Assembly: GCA_016721245.1 (NCBI GenBank)
Contig: JADKIQ010000002.1
Location: forward strand, 62,001-126,000
Origin: Sphingobacteriales bacterium
Lineage (GTDB): Bacteria > Bacteroidota > Bacteroidia > Chitinophagales > JADIYW01
Direction: 5' to 3'
DNA length: 64,000 nucleotides
Shown: piece by piece, positions 62,332-64,000 of the stretch
Layout: each line of letters begins with the position of its first letter
Position numbering within the stretch: position 1 is the first letter of the stretch
Notes under the pieces: generated by a model
Databases searched by the model: none
The model's input: only the letters and a program-made list of their open reading frames with translations
What the model was told of the DNA's origin: nothing
Position numbers and translations under genes: made by a program

Positions 62332-63333
62332 ATGATAGAGACAGATATTTGTATTATAGGAGCAGGTCCGGTAGGTTTGTTTACCGTTTTTGAAGCTGGT
62401 TTATTGAAATTGCGATGCCATCTGGTGGATTATCTGCCACAACCCGGCGGACAGCTTTCTGAAATTTATCCCAAAAAGCCAATTTATGACATTCCAGGTT
62501 TTCCAACAATTAATGCTCAGGAATTGGTCGATAATCTATTAGAGCAAGGTAAACCGTTCAATCCCACCTTTACTTTGGGCGAGCGAGTGGAAGGTATCAA
62601 AACATTAGAAGACGGTTCTTTTGAATTAAGCACACATCTGGATACTAAAATTCATGCAAAAATTATTTGTATTGCCGGTGGATTGGGCGTGTTTGAACCA
62701 CGTAAACCAGCTATAGAAAACCTTACAGCCTACGAAAAAAACGGCGTGGAATATATGGTGCTGGATCCTGAAAAATTCCGCAATAAAAAGATCGTAATTG
62801 CCGGTGGCGGAGACAGTGCTTTAGACTGGACATTATTCTTAGCGGATGTGGCCTCCGAACTGACAATGGTACACCGCGGTGAAATGTTCCGTGGTGCACC
62901 GGACAGCGTAGATAAAGTAAAAGAACTGGCTGCCAGCGGAAAAATCAAGCTGGAATTAAATTCTAATGTGACGAATCTGCATGGTGACGGAAAACTTGAA
63001 AAAGTAACCATCGGCAACAACGACGGAACTTCAAAAGAAATTGAAGCAGATTATTATCTGGCTTTATTTGGGTTGAGCCCGAAATTAGGGCCGATTGCCA
63101 ACTGGGGACTGAATATCGAAAAGAATGCCATCAACGTTGATACCAGAGATTATTCAACAAATGTAAAGGGTATTTATGCCGTTGGGGATATTAATAACTA
63201 CGAAGGAAAACTAAAATTAATTTTGTGTGGTTTCCACGAAGCCGCGATGATGTGTCAGAGTGCCGCTGAATTAATTTCCGGCAAAAAACCATCTTTGAAA
63301 TATACCACGGTGAATGGTGTAAACGGATTTTAA
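62332..63333 (+). CDS. Ferredoxin--NADP reductase (thioredoxin-reductase-like)
   Basis: This 333-residue FAD enzyme moves electrons between NADPH and ferredoxin. It belongs to the type 2 (TrxR-like) FNR group. The FAD motif is GAGPVGLF near residue 9, the second NADPH motif is AGGGDSALDWTLFLA, and the end is YAVGDINNYEGKLKLILCGFHEAA. The CxxC disulfide of true thioredoxin reductases is absent, which supports the FNR assignment. I start at the ATG at 62332; a GTG at 62296 opens the frame earlier, but those 12 residues are not part of the FAD fold. A 2Fe-2S ferredoxin gene follows after 34 nt. Confidence 0.9.
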   Translation: MIETDICIIGAGPVGLFTVFEAGLLKLRCHLVDYLPQPGGQLSEIYPKKPIYDIPGFPTINAQELVDNLLEQGKPFNPTFTLGERVEGIKTLEDGSFELSTHLDTKIHAKIICIAGGLGVFEPRKPAIENLTAYEKNGVEYMVLDPEKFRNKKIVIAGGGDSALDWTLFLADVASELTMVHRGEMFRGAPDSVDKVKELAASGKIKLELNSNVTNLHGDGKLEKVTIGNNDGTSKEIEADYYLALFGLSPKLGPIANWGLNIEKNAINVDTRDYSTNVKGIYAVGDINNYEGKLKLILCGFHEAAMMCQSAAELISGKKPSLKYTTVNGVNGF

Positions 63334-63367
63334 TTTTATCACACAAAGTCAAATACGAACTTATTTT

Positions 63368-63700
63368 TTGGATTCTATCACGATACATATACAACAAGAT
63401 GATTTCTCATTCAAACCAATGGAAATTCCATTAGGTATTGAGTTGTCGTTAATGGAAGTATTGAAAGGGGAGGAATATCCTATTGAAGCAATTTGCGGAG
63501 GCATGGCAATTTGCGGCACCTGTAGAGTAGAAGTATTAAACAGAGATGAGATTATGTTAGGGGGGGCGAATGATGACGAATTATGCATGCTGGAAACCTT
63601 GCCCTGCTACACCGGTAACTGTCGTTTGTCCTGCCAGATAAAAATAGCAGAAAATATTGACGGCATTAAAATCAAAATCCCTTCAGATATATTGGTCTGA
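63368..63700 (+). CDS. 2Fe-2S ferredoxin (adrenodoxin type)
   Basis: This 110-residue ferredoxin carries the adrenodoxin-type cluster motif AICGGMAICGTCRVE (Cys43, Cys49, Cys52) and a fourth Cys89 in CRLSCQIKI. It likely receives electrons from the reductase encoded upstream and passes them to oxygenases or Fe-S assembly. The start must be the TTG at 63368, since the next ATG would delete the first beta-strand (ITIHIQQDDF). It is in one operon with the reductase. Confidence 0.9.
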   Translation: MDSITIHIQQDDFSFKPMEIPLGIELSLMEVLKGEEYPIEAICGGMAICGTCRVEVLNRDEIMLGGANDDELCMLETLPCYTGNCRLSCQIKIAENIDGIKIKIPSDILV

Positions 63701-63821
63701 TTTTGCGTTTACCTCGTTTATTTTAAACAATCTAACTGTTTTTGGTTACTCTATTGTTTGTAAATTTTGAGTGTTAACAATATTGCAATTCCATTTAATT
63801 TCTATTACAGATATTTGCTGA

Positions 63822-63829
63822 TAGTTTTG
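63822..63829 (+). promoter_or_regulatory. Candidate -7 element for the last gene
   Basis: TAGTTTTG matches TAnnTTTG, 49 nt before the ATG at 63878. The 177-nt gap before the gene has no other recognised feature. Confidence 0.4.
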
Positions 63830-63877
63830 CGCAGGTTTTTATACCCGCCTTAAACAAGACAAGTTAAAACAGTAGTT

Positions 63878-64000
63878 ATGAAGCATGCAAGCAAAGTAAT
63901 CCCATTTTTTTTAATTCTATTTTTTTCTGTTTCCTTATTTGCTCAAAAACAAAAAGACACATCTACACTAAAGGAAAAGATGAAAGAGATACCACAGGTA
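63878..64000 (+). CDS. N-terminus of a secreted protein (runs off the window)
   Basis: The frame opens with MKHASKVIPFFLILFFSVSL and continues FAQKQKDTSTLKEKMKEI. This is a signal peptide with cleavage near LFAQ, followed by a charged, helical start. The gene continues past base 64000, so family and length are unknown. Confidence 0.65.
   Translation, partial: MKHASKVIPFFLILFFSVSLFAQKQKDTSTLKEKMKEIPQV

Overview
This AT-rich window looks like a chromosomal segment of a member of the Bacteroidota, probably a free-living aerobic or microaerobic gliding-type lineage. The main reasons are a GldH-type lipoprotein, a PorU2/PorV2 pair of the type IX secretion family, two phosphoesterases with C-terminal T9SS sorting-type domains, a eukaryote-like short prolyl-tRNA synthetase, many lipoproteins, weak Shine-Dalgarno sequences, and recurring TAnnTTTG promoter elements. 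No phage, plasmid, insertion sequence, rRNA or CRISPR array was seen.

Layout. 0-7 kb: tail of an unknown protein, then gltB-gltD (glutamate synthase) on the minus strand. 7-11.3 kb: a beta-barrel porin, two tandem tRNA-Leu genes (GAG and CAG), an M20 amidohydrolase and dihydrolipoyl dehydrogenase. 11.3-17.6 kb: porU2/porV2, overlapping by 4 bases. 17.7-24 kb: tyrS, a three-gene minus-strand run (Asn/Trp/Tyr-rich secreted protein, FadL-like transporter, methyltransferase) and proS. 24-25.6 kb: a repeat-filled gap, then a YwqK/MORN-like lipoprotein and a small membrane protein. 25.7-34.3 kb: an oxidative gene neighbourhood with a COG2509 flavoprotein, two Baeyer-Villiger-type monooxygenases, an intact SDR and a decayed one, an alpha/beta hydrolase and a sterol desaturase/hydroxylase-type membrane enzyme. 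34.4-40 kb: di-haem peroxidase, PhzF, two GH5 lipoproteins (one frameshifted) and a PAP2_C lipid phosphotransferase-like protein. 40-48.6 kb: methylmalonyl-CoA mutase, fasciclin lipoprotein, small envelope proteins, a proline-iminopeptidase-like lipoprotein, a DoxX/MauE-thioredoxin fusion and a secreted phosphoesterase. 48.7-58.3 kb: exbB-exbD, an esterase, a pterin dehydratase plus ligA, gldH, a purple acid phosphatase, a UbiD decarboxylase and a YWTD beta-propeller lipoprotein. 58.3-64 kb: a Lys/Ala/Pro plus poly-Asp protein, an FMO, a universal stress protein followed by a small heat-shock protein with a histone-H1-like tail, then ferredoxin-NADP reductase and a 2Fe-2S ferredoxin.

Most unusual observations. 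(1) Detached copies of gene 3' ends lie downstream of their intact parents: proS (tail copy at 24142-24180) and the COG2509 flavoprotein (28872-29026). The GH5 pair shares a perfectly identical last 36 nt despite divergence elsewhere. (2) A nested C-run/G-run palindrome is inserted in frame inside the COG2509 gene. (3) An identical 14-nt FNR-like palindrome lies upstream of a di-haem peroxidase and of a universal stress protein. (4) The 27-34 kb oxidative neighbourhood could form an alcohol-ketone-ester-acid route for an unknown lipid or terpenoid substrate. (5) Lysine-rich H1-like tails occur on two neighbouring unrelated proteins. All functions are read from sequence only; no database search was run.
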